A stretch of DNA of 64,000 bases from Gelatoporia subvermispora B. Its lineage: Eukaryota > Basidiomycota > Agaricomycetes > Polyporales > Gelatoporiaceae. This document shows, one piece after another, positions 1 to 10,914 of the stretch. The notes beneath the pieces were generated by a model, which saw only the letters and a program-made list of their open reading frames with translations, had not been told where the DNA came from and searched no databases. The DNA is taken from the NCBI GenBank assembly GCA_000320605.2, contig KB445795.1, positions 2,100,475 through 2,164,474 on the forward strand, written 5' to 3'. Every line of letters begins with the position of its first letter. The stretch's first letter is position 1. Position numbers and translations under genes: made by a program.

Positions 1-108
1 GCGTTGTGCAGCAATGATCTGCCTCTGCAGGTCGAAGGACTGCGGCTGTTCGCGTTCCTTGCCCTTCCTCGACGCGAGGGCGAGCGCTGCGGGAGGGGAG
101 TCTGGCAT
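1..108 (-). CDS. 5' end of an unidentified gene running off the left edge
   Basis: On the minus strand an ATG at 108 opens a frame that stays free of stops to the window edge (36 codons, beginning MPDSPPAALAL and continuing into a charged KGKEREQ stretch and then FDLQRQIIAAQR). The mix of a low-complexity Pro/Ala start followed by a polar helix-like segment is typical of a fungal N-terminus. Nothing upstream (109-480) on that strand extends the frame. Too little is visible to name a family. It could be a chance open frame in GC-rich DNA. Confidence 0.4.
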   Translation of the reverse strand, partial: MPDSPPAALALASRKGKEREQPQSFDLQRQIIAAQR

Positions 109-395
109 GGTCGACGCTTTGCTGCGGCTTTCGACTGCCAGAAGCTGGTTGCTGGCGTCGAGTAGGACGACGGAGAAAAGTCAGAGTCGACGGTAGAGGG
201 AGAGAGTGGATGGAGGATAGCTGGCTGGAGAGGCTGCTTGAGTCTGCGGCCGTCTGCGCACTCCGCAGCATCCACCGCTGCGCACAGATCTCGATCGATC
301 GCACTCGACGCTCTGACGGTCACGTTGTCACACTCCACGCGGCCTTTCGCACCTCGCGGCCCCGAGCGACCAATCGCAGCCCGCAGAGGGTGTAC

Positions 396-461
396 AAATG
401 CGGTCATCTGCGCTCTACGGTCAGCGAGGTGGACCAGGTCTGTAGACGCCGTCAACCGCAG
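396..461. repeat. diverged 65-bp repeat, copy 1
   Basis: This stretch begins with the 17-bp core AAATGCGGTCATCTGCG and ends near CAACCGCAG. The same core and end recur at 1246-1309, with related spacing and a shared central TAGACGCC-like segment. The two copies bracket the minisatellite at 510-1010. They look like remnants of one dispersed or duplicated element; no protein is recognisable in either copy. Confidence 0.6.
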
Positions 462-509
462 TCTCTTCGGCACTTCATGATGTTCACGCCGTGATATGTA
501 TGCTGGAAT

Positions 510-1010
510 ACAAGGAATGCATGAAAGACATACATAGTGGATAGCTATGCAGGGTCATGCATACCCTTGAGAGACCTATGTAGGGGAGTATGATTGCACT
601 ATCAGCGAATGCAAGGAATGTGAAGGTGTACACTGTGGAAAGGTATGCAGGGCTATATATGCTGGAATACGAGGAATGTATTGAAGGCATACGTAGTGGA
701 TAGCTATGCAGGGCCATGAATCCACTTGGGGACCTATGTAGCGAATCGCACAGTATCAGAGAATGCAAGCAATGTATTGAAGGCATACGGAGTGGATAGC
801 TATGCAGGGCCATGCATACGCTTGAGAGACTATGTAGCGGAATATAGTCGCACTATCAGAGCATGCAAGGAATGTATTGAATCTACACGTAGTGGATAGC
901 TTTGCAGGGCCATGCATACGCTTGAGAGACCTATGTAGCGGAATGTGATTGCACTATCAGGGAATGCAAGTCATGTAGTAGTGAAGGCGTATGGATAGCT
1001 CTGTAGGACT
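510..1010. repeat. minisatellite, about 97-bp unit
   Basis: Four imperfect tandem copies are visible. The phrase AGTGGATAGC recurs at about 536, 695, 791 and 891, with steps of 96 and 100 bp for the later copies and a 159-bp first step that includes an extra partial unit. Each unit carries GGAATGCAAGGAATG, GTGGATAGCTATGCAGGG, CATGCATACGCTTGAGAG and CTATGTAGCGGAAT in the same order. The open frame on the minus strand here is a by-product of the repeat and I do not regard it as a gene. Confidence 0.85.
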
Positions 1011-1245
1011 ATGCATGCCACGAGCCTATTTTGCTGCATCCATCTGCAACACTGCATTAGTGTACATAGCCAGCCATATTTCTGGCATGTAAAGGCAGAC
1101 AATGAACAGCCGTGCACGGGTTATGCATTCTCACAAGCATGTCATTCTCGGGTATAGATACATCATTACGCAGCCCTGGGCATGTACGCGTCTCTTGGAT
1201 AGACCTGGCCCACCTGGTCGATGCGTAGGACGTGGCTGATTGCAT

Positions 1246-1309
1246 AAATGCGGTCATCTGCGGTCACACCTCGGAGGCGCAGTACAGACGCCCGCAGCGA
1301 CAACCGCAG
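1246..1309. repeat. diverged 65-bp repeat, copy 2
   Basis: Second copy of the element described at 396-461, in the same orientation, with an identical 17-bp core at 1246-1262 and the CAACCGCAG end at 1301-1309. The following sequence to about 1740 is GC-rich and open in several frames, but shows no recognisable protein or consistent splice pattern. Confidence 0.55.
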
Positions 1310-1753
1310 CCAAAACTAGCGCGTGGTTGCCCCTGCTGCCCGCAGACGCCCGTCCATGCCTGGCATTGCCTGCGCCTGAGCCATATGGACGACTCGCCCA
1401 GCGAGAGACTGTCACTCCCAGCCTCCGCTACTTCTCTTCCACCCGACGCTGCGCACTCAATCCGCAGTCTGATGCCCTCCGCTCGCGGCTCACGATATAG
1501 TTCCCCGTCGTCCACTCGCTCTCCTTGGATTCCTATCAACCGTCGCCCCGCCAGCCTCGTCACTCTGCCTGCCATGCCACCCACATCCGTGTATTCAGCG
1601 TTGCATTCTGACGTCCCCTCGGAGACGCGTCGGAAGGCGCCATTCCGCAGCTGTTCCTATACATAGCGGCCAGCTCTCACACCTCCCTCAAGCGCCCCCT
1701 ATCGCCCCTGCCAAACGTTTTGTCGGCTCCGGCCCGCGTATTATTCACGTCGT

Positions 1754-2247
1754 GATCAGTATGTGGCTTATTTCTGCTTCCTTCCAGCTAATCTCGTCCG
1801 GCGACATATGGTCTCTCACCTATCTTCTCCTGCTCGCACCAATCTTGGGCTCCTGGCTCCTGGCTGCCCTTTCGGGGCACGGATTGCGTTGCTACTGCGG
1901 CGTCGGAGACACGATAGACATCTCCTGCCCGCTCGGTCCGCCTATGAATTAACACTGTCCAGGGATAGCTGTGTGTCTATCATGGCCATGGGACTGCTTC
2001 TATTCTGGCCTAGAGGGATCTGAAAGCCGTTCGAGAGGCGGAATATTATGCGTTACCAGTACTATCACAATTTCACTCAGTGCATACTTCGGCATGTGTT
2101 ACAGTGTTTCCGGGCTTGAGGTAGTATCCAAAGATGCACACGCCGATTGGTCTTAACCTGCGGACCAACTGACCCAACCTGAACAACCAGCGTTCAAGCA
2201 CGCCCACGAGTCTACTATACATATGCTCTTACTTTGGGAGATTCGCC
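1754..2247. repeat. 0.5-kb tandem duplication, copy A
   Basis: Copy A starts GATCAGTATGTGGCTTATTTC and ends ACTATACATATGCTCTT. It aligns almost end to end with 2264-2806. Shared blocks in order include TTTCTCCTGCTCGCACC, GGAGACACGAT, a 34-bp block ending in CCGCCTATGAAT, GGCCATGGGACTGCTT, and CACGCCGA...GG. Short frames are open in each copy, but they differ between copies and carry indels, so I treat them as non-coding or as remains of an element. Confidence 0.85.
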
Positions 2248-2263
2248 TTCCATTCGTTTCAGC

Positions 2264-2806
2264 GACCAGTGTGTGGTTTGTTTCTGTTTCTAGCTAATCT
2301 CAACCGCCGGCATATGGTTCTCCGCCTGTTTTCTCCTGCTCGCACCCATTTTTGGCACCTGGCCCCTCGCTTCCCTTCTAGGGCACGGAGTGCGTTGCTA
2401 CCGCGGCGTTGGAGACACGATGGACATCTCCTGCCCGCTCGGTCCGCCTATGAATAACCACCGTCCAGGGATGCCTGTGTGTCTGCAAGGGCCATGGGAC
2501 TGCTTGAATCTTGTTCTGCATGGATCTGGAAGCTATTCGAAATCAAGCGGCATACCGGTGTGTTACTAACGCCACCAAAAATTCACTTAGTGCGCACTCG
2601 GCCATGCGCTACAGAGTATTTTCGGACTTGCCGCTGATGTGCGAGCTAAGCCTTCAGCGGTATCTCCTGAGGCACTATCCCGAGAAGACGCACACGCCGA
2701 ATGGGCTTCACTTGCGGATCAACTGACCCAGCCGTTTGAACAACCAGAGTTCAATTGCGCCCACGAGTCTACTATACACATGCCCTTGCTTTGGAAAGTC
2801 CCCTGT
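2264..2806. repeat. 0.5-kb tandem duplication, copy B
   Basis: Copy B follows copy A after about 16 bp and in the same orientation, starting GACCAGTGTGTGGTTTG. It is about 50 bp longer because of an insertion before the shared GACGCACACGCCGA-type block. Divergence is spread evenly, so the duplication is old. The copy ends about 25 bp before the stop codon of the convergent SDR gene (2832). Confidence 0.85.
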
Positions 2807-2831
2807 CTCTGACAAGCCCTGCGAGCCGCTC

Positions 2832-4363
2832 TCACCATGCGTGATGTCCGCCACTCACCAGGACACTGCGGGACCGAGCCGTCAGCGAGGCACACATAGC
2901 AGGGTGGCAATGCACTCACTCGCTCCCGGTGCAGAATGAGCTGGCGTCGCTCGCGAGCCAGGTCACAACCCCGCGCAGCTCGTCCGGGCGCCCAATGCGC
3001 CCCATCGGGTTCAAATTGGCCCATTTCTCCAGCAGGTGCGGCTGCGTGTCAAGGTATGCTGCGGTCATACTGCGGCCCAGCAGTCAATATCCAAATGTGA
3101 AATGGCAGCGCCAGCGTTGCGCCGGGAGCGTCATCGAACGGGTTCATGATTTCATGGGCACGTGCGGCAGGGGGGTGCGGGGTGTCGTCAGTGCGATGCT
3201 CGGACCCGCCAGAAGGACGAGGTGAAAGGCTAATACCCACTTGGTGTATATGTGCCCTGGGCTGAGCGTGTTCACCCTGATCCGCTTCGGACCTAGCTCG
3301 CAGGCCATGCTGCGTGCCATCTGCAGCACTGCGGATTTTGAGGTGTTGTAGGACACCCAGGCGTGATCCTAGCGCACCCGGGATGTCATATAAACGTAGC
3401 GCGGCGGCGCAGGGAGGGTGCGTATGCTCGTACCTTGTTGGTGATGCTTCCGCTCATGCTCGCGATCAGGATGATGCTGCCGCCGTTCCCGAACCGGTCC
3501 ATCTGTCGCCCTGCGGCCTGCGCCGTGAAGAGGACGCCATTGACGTTGATGTCCATTACCTGCGAAACGCCGCATTAGCTGACCATGCCCCACACGACAG
3601 TAATGCACCCACAGACTGGAACTGCCGGGCGGGGTACTCGAGGCAGCTCGTGTGCGTCTTGAGCACGCCTGCCGCAGCGATGCACACGTCCATTCGTCCT
3701 TCCGTGTGCCCGATGTTCTCACCGATCTTCCACATCAGCTCCTGCACAGTTTCAACGTCAGATCTCTTGCGCCTGCCCTTCAGCTAAGCTCAATGACTTC
3801 TCATACCTGATCGCGCACATCTGCACTAACATACTCCAGCCGTCCTTCGCCCGCAAGGCCCTCCATCCGGCCTAGGTACTCCTTCACCTTCTTCCACTCC
3901 TCGCTAGGTTCCTTCGGGAGGTCGACGCAGTACACCGCGCGGGCGCCCGCCTCCGCGAGCGCCATCGCCATCTCCAGGCCGAGCCCACGGTTCGCGCCCG
4001 AGACGAGCGCGACGCGGTCTGCAAGCGAGAACTCGTGGCTGAACAGCGTCGGCTTCGCCGCTGCACCACACGCGCCCGTTGGAGAAGAAGACGCAAATCC
4101 CAGGCGAAGAAGTCAGGATGCGGGGAATGTGGAGTAGGTTGGGACGACGTACGCGTCGCGGGCGCGGCCTGGAGCGCGGCATTCACGCCGACAGGCGCAT
4201 ACGCCGGTTGCGGGCCCGTGCCCTTCAGGTTCTTCTCGTTCAGCGGGGAGTCGTCTGCGGAGCGGAGCGTGCGCGTCGTCGCGAAGCTCGCGCGCGCTGC
4301 CTGGAAGGGGTAGCGCCGCAGGGCGGCACGACTTATCGATGCGCTGCTTGTTCGGAGAAACAT
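2832..4363 (-). CDS. mitochondrial-type short-chain dehydrogenase/reductase
   Basis: Predicted NAD(P)-dependent oxidoreductase of the classical SDR family, closest in style to fungal sorbose/arabinitol-type reductases; the substrate is unknown. I read seven exons (4153-4363, 3807-4060, 3613-3741, 3435-3560, 3241-3368, 2920-3069, 2832-2865) joining in frame to 343 residues. The first 35 residues (MFLRTSSASISRAALRR...) are Arg/Ser/Ala-rich like a mitochondrial presequence. After it come the cofactor motif SGANRGLG, the NAG-equivalent AAAG, the catalytic Ser in ILIASMSGS, YNTSK with catalytic Tyr and Lys, then RVNTLSPGHI and a C-terminus ending VSGGHHAW, usual for this group. All introns are GT-AG and no break is seen. 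Confidence 0.9.
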
Positions 4364-4936
4364 CGTGTATGCGTGCGCAGTTGCCTACGCTGTGCGTACT
4401 ATGCGTCAGGGTCGAGTGCACCTCGGTCGTGAATTGTACGAAATGAGGATGGCTACGCTTGAGAGCGATGGGAACGCGGGGCGGGACTCCCAGCGTTGTG
4501 CTATTATAATGTGCGATGTGTCTGCGACGGCATCAATGGAGTAACAAGAAGCTCAGGTGATGGTCATGGGACTGCGTCCGTCGGAGGAGCGCAGCCTATC
4601 GAGTAATACGCCTGCAGGCGGCTTGAGAACGAGGAAGATGGGAAGGCCATCAAGAGCACGTGTTACTGACGAGCGAACAAATGAAGACATCGGGACGTCT
4701 GCAGGACGTACGTCACGATGTCTTTGTTGCAGAATGTCAAGACACGCGTAAAGTACAATGGCATATTGATTAGGCGCTTCACAATAGGGTGTGAGCTCGT
4801 GTGTAAATACATGTAGGACTCTCTGCGTAATATTGCCAGGAGATTACTTGAAATTGTGGTGGCAGCTCAGTCCGATCGAGCAGAATCGGGCGGCGGGTTG
4901 CATGTAAGTAGGGTCGCGATGGTCTCACGCAAAGCA
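4364..4936. other. intergenic: SDR upstream region
   Basis: About 570 bp between the SDR start codon (4363) and the stop of the NTF2-like gene (4937), both on the minus strand. It must hold the SDR promoter. I see no TATA element at a convincing distance and no other gene. Confidence 0.5.
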
Positions 4937-5668
4937 TCAGTGTAGCGGCGATGGTGGGCGAAAGATCCACAGCGTGATCTTAGCGCTGAGTCGTCTCAGC
5001 CATGACGCTCCCCACCGCGTTGGTACCTCCTCTCCGTTCCACTGGTCGACGAGGCGCATGATTTTGAAGTCGTCATCGAGATCCACCACCACGATGGAGG
5101 TGATGGTCTGCAATCGGACACGTCAGTCGCTGCACAGCCTCTCTCGGATGAGATCTCGCCGTACCTTCGCGTATCCAAGCAGGCGGAGTGTGTAGCGCTG
5201 TGTTTGTGAGTAGATAAGACGATTTGGGGACACTGTTTCGGACATGATGCGCGTGTCGATGCGCTCAGAAGATGCACAGATTTTCGACTGGAACAGGATC
5301 ACAGAATGTCATGAAATGACGGTCCGATAAACGCCAAATTCTACTGCGTACCAGTGCAATCCAGTGCGATACGATTTCTTCCAACCCTTTGCAATGAGTA
5401 AGAGGGCTCTCGAGAGTGGCGTCTCTCCGCCATCTGTGCTCTACTGACCGCGCGGTTGCCTGTCCGTTGTACATCTGCAACAAAGGTCGGAAAGTTCGTC
5501 GCAGTGAAGGGACTATTATCGAGCTCACCTTTTCCAGCTCATTGAGTACTTCGTGATAGGCAGCCTGTGCTGCGGGATCATCCTCACTATGCCTACCATG
5601 AGTTCTCTTGTGCAGCGCGTGATGTTCATCACGAAAAGGGTCTGAACTATATAAGGCAGGACGTCCGT
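4937..5668 (-). CDS. NTF2/SnoaL-like small protein, 5' exon unresolved
   Basis: Unnamed fungal protein with the composition of an NTF2-like (SnoaL) alpha+beta barrel. Five joined exons can be read on the minus strand: a segment ending AAYHEVLNELEK; MYNGQATARSVEHRW...CKGLEEIVSHW; a short one leading to SETVSPNRLIYSQTQRYTL; TITSIVVVDLDDD...VDQWNGEE; and in-frame read-through to RRLSAKITLW...PPSPLH and a TGA at 4937-4939. Introns are 45-75 nt with GT-AG ends. The exon beginning at 5668 follows a good acceptor (CTGCAG), and a GTAAGG donor lies 52 nt upstream, but I could not find a start-containing exon that keeps frame. Function is unknown; such folds include both enzymes and binding proteins. 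Confidence 0.65.
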
Positions 5669-8591
5669 CTGCAGGCGCCCGTCAGATCTGCCATGACATT
5701 GCATCGCCTTACAGTCGGGGCAGCGCCAGACAAACAGCCGCCAGATCCGTTACTCCATTGCATAGTACGCCTTTTCAGGGCTTCGTATGTATCAGCACAC
5801 ATGCAATAGACCCACCTTGCAATCGAAGACGAAGTGATGCATTAGAGTACCTCAGCCACACCGTGTATGTTACGACCCTCGGCTCGCTCGCATTCTGGAA
5901 ATAAACACACGGCACACGGAAACATATCACATCAACATCAAGAGCAACCCCCCTTCCCCCCACCAATCCTCTACTATACATTTTGATGTATATGCCCATT
6001 CGTGCCCAAGCACATACAGCACCTATTTATGCACACACTGCAGTCCGTTAGCACTCCACTCGGTTTTTTCCAATCGTGACATTTGGAAAACATAGGTAGG
6101 AGGAGGTTAGATCGCAGAAACCGTTGCACAAGGGGAATCGAACTTAACGATATCGGCCAGTGAACGCGATCATGTGACAATGACGCGTTGAATCAAACTC
6201 CGCTTGTCTATTTAGGAGACGCACATGCATGTGTAGAGGGGTTCAAGTTCCTTTACTCTCTCCTCTTTGTGATGTTCAGGCTACACACGTATCCCAGCGT
6301 CACCGTTCTCGGATTGAAAAAGGTATCATATACCGAGGTCAGCCATAATCATTGAACAAGGAAAGTATGCTCACTGTGTAAGTGTCAGACACATCTCGAA
6401 AGCGACATTCAATACTGCGAAGCGCCTGAGACCGGTGCGTGCGGACAGCATCTCTTCTGACGGGCCTGAGCTTACAAGCAGGTAGCCCGGGTATGTGTTC
6501 GCTGGGAACTCGGCTCTTCGGTTGATCTTCCTCATGGGCGCGACTCGCTGCTCTATCACTTGTACAAAGTGATGCGAGGTCTCTATGACTTTCTCGGTCC
6601 ACGTGTCAATACATATTTGATCTCGACCTCTAGCGCGCAATTGGAGAAGCTGCGAAACGCGGCTGGTGATGGGCTCAAGGTGTGGACGTCATTGGGTGCA
6701 GAGCTTGGGTGTATGTAAGTCTCATGCACGCATATAGCGGGTTCGGAGTGGGTATATGCGCACTGATGGTCATTGCACACAGGAGCAAAGACGTGAAGGT
6801 TATTTAAGGACTATCAACCGTTGTTGGACAAGCCCTTAGACGAGGGTCGGTTTTATCAAAGACCCCCAAGTGTGAGTGCATGGTCGGGAGAACGCATATA
6901 CTAAGTTACTGACTGGACTGAGACGCAGGTCCTGCCTTGGTGTTTGCTATGGGAACATCAACAACACTGTGGGCAAGTTCCCGGCACTGCTGTACGACGG
7001 GACTCTCGCAGGAAACGGCAAGCTAGAAATAGGTCTCCGGCGCTGCTGAGTACTTGTGTGGGTGTTGGTCGTGCACCATACTTGAGCTTAACTGACAATT
7101 CTTGGCAGTGCATCCTCACGGGCTCGCACACCGCAAACAAGGATGATGGCGGATGCGATGGATGGCAGCGACTGTTGGTGAGCTCGTTGTGTGCAGGACG
7201 CGTGTGACTGATGTGTTGTATAGGATGTGCATGCGACAGCCGTCGTAGGATGTGTCTTGAACGTTGCGAACGGTGACTCTTGCTCTTTGCTGGGGACTCT
7301 CTGTGTTGCTGGCATGATCTTGACTACTCGCTGTGCTGCTCTGCTCGAACTTGGCTGTATCCACTCTCATACTCGTGCTACGATCATCCTTCTGGCCCGG
7401 GAAACTATCAGTTCGTGTAGACTGCAGTGGTGACCTAGTCGATTTTTACTATGACGGTATACGAAGCTCGTGTACGTAGGCTACGGTAGAAATGTATATT
7501 ATTGGTGTAATAAATACTCGATAAATGGAATATACTAGAGACGTGAGGGTGAACCAATGGTGCATGTGATACCAGATCCGAGAGGAAATGGCACTGGACT
7601 GCATGACATGGCATACGACGCCGACATTGCAAGGCACAGCCCGTGTTGCAGACCTCACCAGCGTGAGAAGAGAGGGCATGGTTTGCAATGCCCGACGGGC
7701 GTATGCAAACAGGAGAGTGACCCTTACTTGACCTTGCAGCCATGCCACCTTTTCTGGCAGCGATTGCAGCGAGGGTATAGCCTGCAGCGCCTTGCATCGC
7801 CAGATAAGGCAGCTACCCTTTTTACTGATGTTCGGCATCCTCATGGGTAGTAGGCAATCCCCCAGCGTAGTGAGCACCGCTAGCTATGGAGGTAATGAAT
7901 CCTGGCATCGGCAGGATGGGCAGCTCGTGACAGGTCGCGCTGGGCGAAGTCGAGTGAGGAGCCCGCTGGTGTTCCAATAACTCGCTATCCTGGTGAAGGA
8001 GCATTGAGAGTGGCAAGGTTGTGGCGTTCGCGCAGGACAGTCGTCATCGAAGCTATATCTTCGTTGGCCAACCTGGGCTCGATGCTGTCTAGATCGTGTC
8101 AACAAGGACCAGGGAGTCTCCCGCCTCGCCGACTCGGGCCCGAGAAGGCCCGAGACAGGGGTCGGGCATAAACACGTGATGAACCGAGGAAAGCGACTCG
8201 GCCGTCAGCGCGTCAGCTTTCGTCCTTCTATCACCGTGCACTGTCTCCGCACCCTAGCTTGTCGTGAGGACTGGTCGCGTGAACTGACAAGGGCTACCGC
8301 ATGTGCACTTGCATTTCCCGACGCTGGATCGCTCGGCTCTCTGGCAGCGTCTCGAAAGCTAGGAACACCACGGGACTTTACCGACAAACTCGAGAAGATA
8401 TATAGAGAGTTGTGCGGCCTTCGAGTTCTAATTGTTCGCAACCAAGACTCGTGTATACATACAACCTCGCGGATGGGTATCTGAAGATATAATAATCCAT
8501 GTATGTGGTCAATGTCAAGAAACAGCCTATACAACTCCGTACTACCGGCGATGTGATCGTCGAGGCACGATCAGAGATCCCTTGACATCCT
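5669..8591. other. gene-poor stretch with weak coding signals
   Basis: Nearly 3 kb in which no protein family is recognisable. It should contain the first exon(s) of the NTF2-like gene (near 5670-5830). A minus-strand frame at 6371-6640 has exon-like composition and is listed separately. The plus-strand segment 6940-7430 is open in pieces (for example CYGNINN near 6945) with plausible donors, but no consistent model emerges. A T-loop-like GTTCGATTCCCC on the minus strand near 6140 lacks a pairing stem. Confidence 0.4.
6371..6640 (-). CDS. unidentified exon-like frame
   Basis: Minus-strand open frame with protein-like composition (TSHHFVQVIEQRVAPMRK, then INRRAEFPANTYPGYLL). A GTAAGC donor right after PGYLL and a CAG acceptor about 50 nt downstream would join it to a short segment FRDVSDTYTV, suggesting a spliced gene between about 6790 and 6339. 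I recognise no family and cannot place start or stop. It may be a gene fragment. Confidence 0.3.
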   Translation of the reverse strand: MRARGRDQICIDTWTEKVIETSHHFVQVIEQRVAPMRKINRRAEFPANTYPGYLLVSSGPSEEMLSARTGLRRFAVLNVAFEMCLTLTQ

Positions 8592-9305
8592 TCATCTAGG
8601 CAGTGATCTATGTAATACAGTGTCAGATACGATCAGCAAGAGGACTCCGGAACGTACCCCTTCAGTATCAAAAGTGGCTCCATCGCTGACGGCGATCGCA
8701 AGTTCCCCCATTCTTGTCGTGACTTTTGCCCCAGTAACAGTAATGTCATCCTTTTGCACAGCGACCTCGCAGTATTTGGGCTGGCTGAGAGAGAGGGTAC
8801 CCGGTGCGACAGATCTTCGCTCCGACTCTGGACCAGTGCTTTCCGAGTCGGAGTCCGATTCATCTTCGCGATCGGTCTCGTCTACATCGATCACAATTTC
8901 GATCGTCTCCGCATCCGAATCCGAATCTGAGTCTGAGTCGCACGAGTCATATGCACTTCCTCCGCCGTATTCGTACCACCGAGGTCCGTGGTGGGCATCA
9001 AGCAGCCCGGCGAGCTTTATGGCTAGGGACTGGGGTGGTAGCTTGCGGAAGCGAACTCTGGCCTGCTCCAGCGTCTTCGCCTTCCGGTCAATATTCAACG
9101 CGTACACAGCCTTGGGATCGTCGCCGTCCCAGCACGACAGGACAGGGACATCGCTTGGGGCAACACCGAGACGCCTCGTAATGTCGTGGCCGGCGGCGTA
9201 GTACAATCGTTTGACGTCGTCCACACCATCCGGGCAGAGTTTGCGCTGTTTCGCGTATTTGACTGCCCACTCGATCTCAAGAGGCCAGCCAAAAACCCAA
9301 GTCAT
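8592..9305 (-). CDS. Ser/Asp-rich fungal protein, paralog 1
   Basis: Protein of unknown function with an N-terminal conserved part (MTWVFGWPLEI, AAGHDITRRLGV, CWDGDDPKAVYALN, RFRKLPP, HGPRWYEY) of about 115 residues, then an acidic tail with an SDSDSDSDAETI run and further Ser/Asp clusters. It is clearly paralogous to the gene at 11364-12207. Read without splicing it ends at 8592. A conserved donor (GTACGT after EGG) and acceptor (TTACATAG) instead suggest a short last intron, giving a stop at 8596 after three residues. The start ATG at 9305 agrees with the paralog. The promoter has CACGTG and a TATA-like element (see 9381-9402). The fold is not recognised. Confidence 0.75.
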   Translation of the reverse strand: MTWVFGWPLEIEWAVKYAKQRKLCPDGVDDVKRLYYAAGHDITRRLGVAPSDVPVLSCWDGDDPKAVYALNIDRKAKTLEQARVRFRKLPPQSLAIKLAGLLDAHHGPRWYEYGGGSAYDSCDSDSDSDSDAETIEIVIDVDETDREDESDSDSESTGPESERRSVAPGTLSLSQPKYCEVAVQKDDITVTGAKVTTRMGELAIAVSDGATFDTEGVRSGVLLLIVSDTVLHRSLPR

Positions 9306-9380
9306 TGTGGAAGGAAAATGATGGGATTGGGAACCAGTTGGAGGATGGGGATAGATGTTGCCCGAAGTTGAACTAGGGCC

Positions 9381-9402
9381 TTATATCTAGCATCACCACG
9401 TG
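9381..9402 (-). promoter_or_regulatory. CACGTG plus TATA-like promoter of paralog 1
   Basis: CACGTG at 9397-9402 and, on the minus strand, GATATAAGG ending near 9381, about 75 bp upstream of the ATG. The same arrangement (CACGTG, about 20 bp, TATAAG, then GTTCAAC) occurs before paralog 2, so the elements are conserved since the duplication. CACGTG is the core for bHLH factors such as Pho4/Cbf1 types; which factor acts here is not known. Confidence 0.5.
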
Positions 9403-9740
9403 ATGGGAAGGTATTTTGTATCTGCCAGATTGGGCTAAAACAAAGCGGGAAAGTCCTTCCTCGCCGGTCCTATGGGCACGCAATGATAGGATGCGTAAGA
9501 ATCTTCCACATCACGACCACAACTGGAGCACATATCACATAGCCCAGTTGTGTTCCGTTCTGAGCCGCTATCGCATGCAACTGGTAGCTTTGGTGGTGGC
9601 TTTATGTTGTCACATTCTCTTGTGGCCAGGTTGCTTCCTAATCGAAGCCGCATGCGGGCTGAACATTTACTCTAGAGAAATCTCTTCATCATGGATGTCA
9701 ACCATATTTACGACTTGAAGATGCTTCAGTCGTCCTGTAG

Positions 9741-10788
9741 TTGTCTTCGGATGCACAACCGTCGGAACGCCTACGCATGTGGTATACCTACTACGCACTG
9801 GCCTTCATTCACCTCGTTCCACATACATCTCCTCGCACTATATTTCCTGCTCCGCAGTACACCTTATCACACCATCAAGTGGACAACGAAGGTCACACAA
9901 AACGAACTGCTAAGGTTCCGGACTATTGCCTTGTCTAAGTCGCTTGAAGTTCTCCCCAAGGAAAATTTCACCAAATATAAGGGGCTGTCGGACTACTTCC
10001 GTGGCAAGTATGAGATCAGGAACGTCGCTGCACTTGCCATCTGCGAGAACAAGAGTCTACCAAGATCAAGGAATTTGAGAAGTCTTCTGAGGAAGCTACT
10101 CAAAGTCAAGCTCGAGACGTTGTACACGACGAGGCTCAAAGAGGTGTACAACTCGATTGAAGGTCAGCTTAGTGTCTATTTTGCTGATCGCAGAGGCAGA
10201 AGGTATAGTGGTTATTTTTCCTGGGCAAACTGTGAGAGGACTTCGATCCCCGTGCCTTCTGATAACGAAGACCCCACATTTGCGGGATTCCGAGACCAGG
10301 GACTCGGTTCTTGACAAAATCGAGCAAGTTTCCACAGGCCACTCCGCCGAGGTTGAGAAAGGGAATGTGTATTTTCCTCAATTATCCTGGAAGCGAAACC
10401 GGACATCGAGGTAAGTTGGACCTCCTGATATGAGCTTTCGAAGGCTAATCCCTGAGTTTTTCCAAAGCGCTACTCAGGTTTCAGATCCCTCTCGATCATG
10501 TCGTTGATCGCCTCAAACACCCTCAAGTGAACGAGATGGAACAAGCGGATATTAATGGCGGAAATACTCGATCAATACGACAACATCAACGAACTCAGCC
10601 ATTGACGCGCTCCTTGCTACTAAATGAACCTGAGTAAGCGATCGAGTGATCTCGGATTGCGAAGTCACTCACTTTCACACAGATAGGACTGGTCTATGGA
10701 CTACTCTTGGACAGACCCTGCTTCTTGGGACAAAAAACAAGCTATGATCAAGACGATGAGAGAGATAAATCCCGACCTCACTTTTTAA
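9741..10788 (+). pseudogene. decaying PD-(D/E)XK-like gene (candidate)
   Basis: Protein-like segments appear in succession but in different frames: ALAFIHLVPHTSP...KVPDYCLV (9741-9938), then ALAICENKSLP (about 10030-10065), then KIKEFEKSSEEATQSQA and DVVHDEAQRGVQ in another frame, then YFADRRGRRYSGYFSW...DPTF. A VPD motif followed by an ExK in a beta-like context (ICENK) is the core signature of PD-(D/E)XK nuclease folds. I could not join the segments with normal introns, because the shift next to ENKSLP lies within a few bases. Later exons with good splice sites (donors near 10411 and 10635) lead to a C-terminus ending INPDLTF and a TAA at 10786-10788. It may be a frameshifted pseudogene or a mis-spliced real gene. 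Confidence 0.4.
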
Positions 10789-10914
10789 CGCCATCCTGAG
10801 ATTTCAGCACAAACACTGTGCATTCTTGACCCAATTCCGAACAGCCTTTCGCTTCTTTCCTACGCTAACGTGCTTGCGTTGTATACACTTTGAAATATGT
10901 GATTCACGACCGCT

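Noticed and set aside
484..813. Repeat-containing protein on the minus strand (109 codons, repeated FMALHSYPLRMP)
   Set aside because: The frame is open only because the minisatellite unit happens to lack stops. Indels between units break it and there is no start or promoter context.
6100..6180. tRNA gene on the minus strand (GTTCGATTCCCC resembles a T-loop)
   Set aside because: The flanking bases cannot form the 5-bp T stem, and no acceptor or anticodon arm can be drawn.
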